NCBI RefSeq assembly: GCF_030419005.1
Contig: NZ_CP106953.1
Location: forward strand, 186,001 to 250,000
Reading direction: 5' to 3'
Source: Eleftheria terrae
GTDB taxonomy: Bacteria > Pseudomonadota > Gammaproteobacteria > Burkholderiales > Burkholderiaceae_C
Length of the DNA: 64,000 bases
Shown here: positions 62,814 through 64,000 of the stretch, in pieces
How the letters are laid out: each line of letters opens with the position of its first letter
How positions within the stretch are numbered: the stretch's first letter is position 1
Program-made: the position numbers and the translations under genes
The notes under the pieces: generated by a model
Seen by the model: only the letters and a program-made list of their open reading frames with translations
What the model was told of the DNA's origin: nothing
The model's database searches: none

Positions 62814-64000
62814 TCAGGGGCGCGGCCACACCCGTGCACCGTGGCCATCGGCCAACCACAGGTAGGGCCAGGCGGCAGAGAGCTTGAGCTCTGCACCCGC
62901 AATGCCGGAGGTGGCTGAATTCCAGTACGGAGCGCCACCGTCGCGCAGGACGAGGTTGCCGTCTGTCTGGAAGGTCAACGAGCACGAAGCGGCGGAGCAT
63001 TGGTGTCCCGTCGTATTCGAGGCCCACAGTGCTCGGCCATTGCTGTCGTAGACCACCAGGTTGCCGTCACCTTGCAGGGTCAGGTGCCCGCCATGGAAGC
63101 GGGCGGCAGCCAACGCAGGCAGATGGAAGGCGCCGGATGGAGCCTCCAGCGTGCTACTCGTGGTGAAAACAGGGGTGCCGTCGGCCGCCTGCACCATCAG
63201 GAACGGGCTTCGCGCGGTCACTTTCAGGTGGCCACCCGGTGCGGTGGTGTGCGTGGCCCAGTAGGCGTGGCCGCGGTCGTACAGGATGAAATTGCCATCG
63301 GCTTGCAGCACCGCGCTGCACGTACTGGCACCGCACTGGCGCCCCACCGTGTTGGTAGCCCACAGCGGCCGGAACGCGGCGTCGTACACCACAAGATTGC
63401 CGTCATGCTGGAATGCCAGGGTGTACCCGCCACCCGAGCGCATCGAGCCCGGTGCCATCACCAGCGTGCCAGCGGCGAAGACCATCGGCAGCCCCGACGT
63501 GATGAAGCCGGAGCGCCCCGGTTGCCGCGCGGCTGCCGTGACCGTCCGCGTGACCTGCAGGTACCAGTCGGGCGGCAGGGTCATGCCATCGGAGGCCAGT
63601 GTCACGTTCGGGAAGGCGGCTGGAGCGGCGGCTGGCGCAGCGGCCAGCTTGAAGATCGCAGTCGCCTCATCGACCTCGTCGAACATGGCCACGTAGTTGG
63701 ACACCAGACCCAGCGCCGCGTATTCGCGTGCCTGTGTCCACATGAACTGGCCACCCGCGCGGGGAATCTCGTTCAGTCGCTTGCTGCCCTTGCTTCCATT
63801 GCGAAAGCTGTAGCCCGGGAACACGACCGGCAGGTAGCGCTGGTCGCGCTGGCGGACGACGGCCAGATCCTGGCTTGTACGGGAACGGATGAAAGCCGAC
63901 GCTGAAGCATCGTCGGCATACCGCCCGACCGTCCAAGGCGAAATGATGTCGAGGCTGGCATAGTAGGAAGGCCATCCACTGCCGCTCAGCGCGTCCCCGC
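62814..64000 (-). CDS. GH99/71-like glycosidase with bulb-type (B-)lectin domain (partial, N-terminus off window)
   Basis: The frame enters from the right edge and ends at 62814, about 395 residues seen. The upper part has a glycosidase pattern of the GH71/GH99 kind: WPSYYASLDIISPWTVGRY, RYLPVVFPGYSFRNG, LNEIPRAGGQFMWTQ, and VAMFDEVDEATAIFK with its acidic pair. From about residue 190 (visible part) runs a B-lectin: repeats LAFQHDGNLVVYD, LQADGNFILYD, LQGDGNLVVYDSNG and FQTDGNLVLRDGG (QxDxNxVxY mannose-binding sites). It is probably secreted; the signal peptide lies outside the window. Likely a mannan-degrading enzyme that anchors by mannose binding. Confidence 0.78.
   Translation of the reverse strand, partial: GDALSGSGWPSYYASLDIISPWTVGRYADDASASAFIRSRTSQDLAVVRQRDQRYLPVVFPGYSFRNGSKGSKRLNEIPRAGGQFMWTQAREYAALGLVSNYVAMFDEVDEATAIFKLAAAPAAAPAAFPNVTLASDGMTLPPDWYLQVTRTVTAAARQPGRSGFITSGLPMVFAAGTLVMAPGSMRSGGGYTLAFQHDGNLVVYDAAFRPLWATNTVGRQCGASTCSAVLQADGNFILYDRGHAYWATHTTAPGGHLKVTARSPFLMVQAADGTPVFTTSSTLEAPSGAFHLPALAAARFHGGHLTLQGDGNLVVYDSNGRALWASNTTGHQCSAASCSLTFQTDGNLVLRDGGAPYWNSATSGIAGAELKLSAAWPYLWLADGHGARVWPRP

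Overview
The window is GC-rich DNA from a Gram-negative bacterium, most likely a betaproteobacterium of the order Burkholderiales. The protein types point that way: a PEP-CTERM protein, a single-Cache chemoreceptor, a CaiB/CitE itaconate operon and Liv-type ABC transporters. This placement is inferred from gene content only. Both ends cut through genes. No tRNA, rRNA or CRISPR array was seen.

Region 1 (1-28160, all minus strand) is a ten-gene biosynthetic operon that matches, gene for gene and in the same order, the bur (mal) cluster known for malleicyprol/malleilactone in the Burkholderia pseudomallei group. The genes are burA (NRPS-PKS), burB (SET-domain methyltransferase), burC (TauD-like oxygenase), burD (aminotransferase), burE (aldehyde dehydrogenase), burF (giant PKS-NRPS ending in a reductase domain), burG (ketol-acid-reductoisomerase-like), burH (FkbH-like without its phosphatase core), burI (PLP decarboxylase) and burJ (carrier protein-AMP ligase, cut by the left edge). 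In the known pathway BurB, BurI, BurD and BurE turn methionine into dimethylsulfoniopropionate (DMSP), BurA extends it to gonyol, and BurG closes a cyclopropanol ring with C-S cleavage. No regulator is seen on the burA side.

Region 2 (28161-31088) is a scrap zone. It holds an AT-richer promoter region with palindromes, a 90-bp hexanucleotide repeat, a decayed IS481-type transposase, a 112-bp IS5-like MITE and a truncated gene end. It also carries a DUF2778 (Tlde1-like) L,D-transpeptidase-fold gene followed by two tiny membrane proteins that may be its immunity partners.

Region 3 (31089-43942) is a sulfur-scavenging island. A ten-gene minus-strand operon carries msuE, sfnG, an AMP-ligase-like remnant, a complete Liv-type ABC transporter, and DszC- and SfnB-type flavoproteins. 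A divergent pair, sfnB-sfnR, lies opposite. Both directions have good -24/-12 sigma-54 promoters, with palindromic candidate activator sites between them. Dimethyl sulfone oxidation is the likely role. Because BurG chemistry should release dimethyl sulfide, the two islands may be linked.

Region 4 (43943-50791) begins with repeats and a truncated universal stress gene. It then holds a LysR regulator divergent from an itaconate-degradation operon (ich, acyl-CoA dehydrogenase, ict, alpha/beta hydrolase, ccl), which yields acetyl-CoA and pyruvate.

Region 5 (50868-64000) is mixed. It holds a PEP-CTERM protein, an arsR-acr3 arsenite operon, a DUF3606 protein, and an SDR/TetR/DsbA-like group sharing a candidate operator. 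Further on are a secreted low-complexity protein, an alpha/beta hydrolase, a chemoreceptor, and two secreted mannan-type glycosidases (GH26 with a discoidin domain; a GH99/71-like protein with a B-lectin domain, cut by the right edge).
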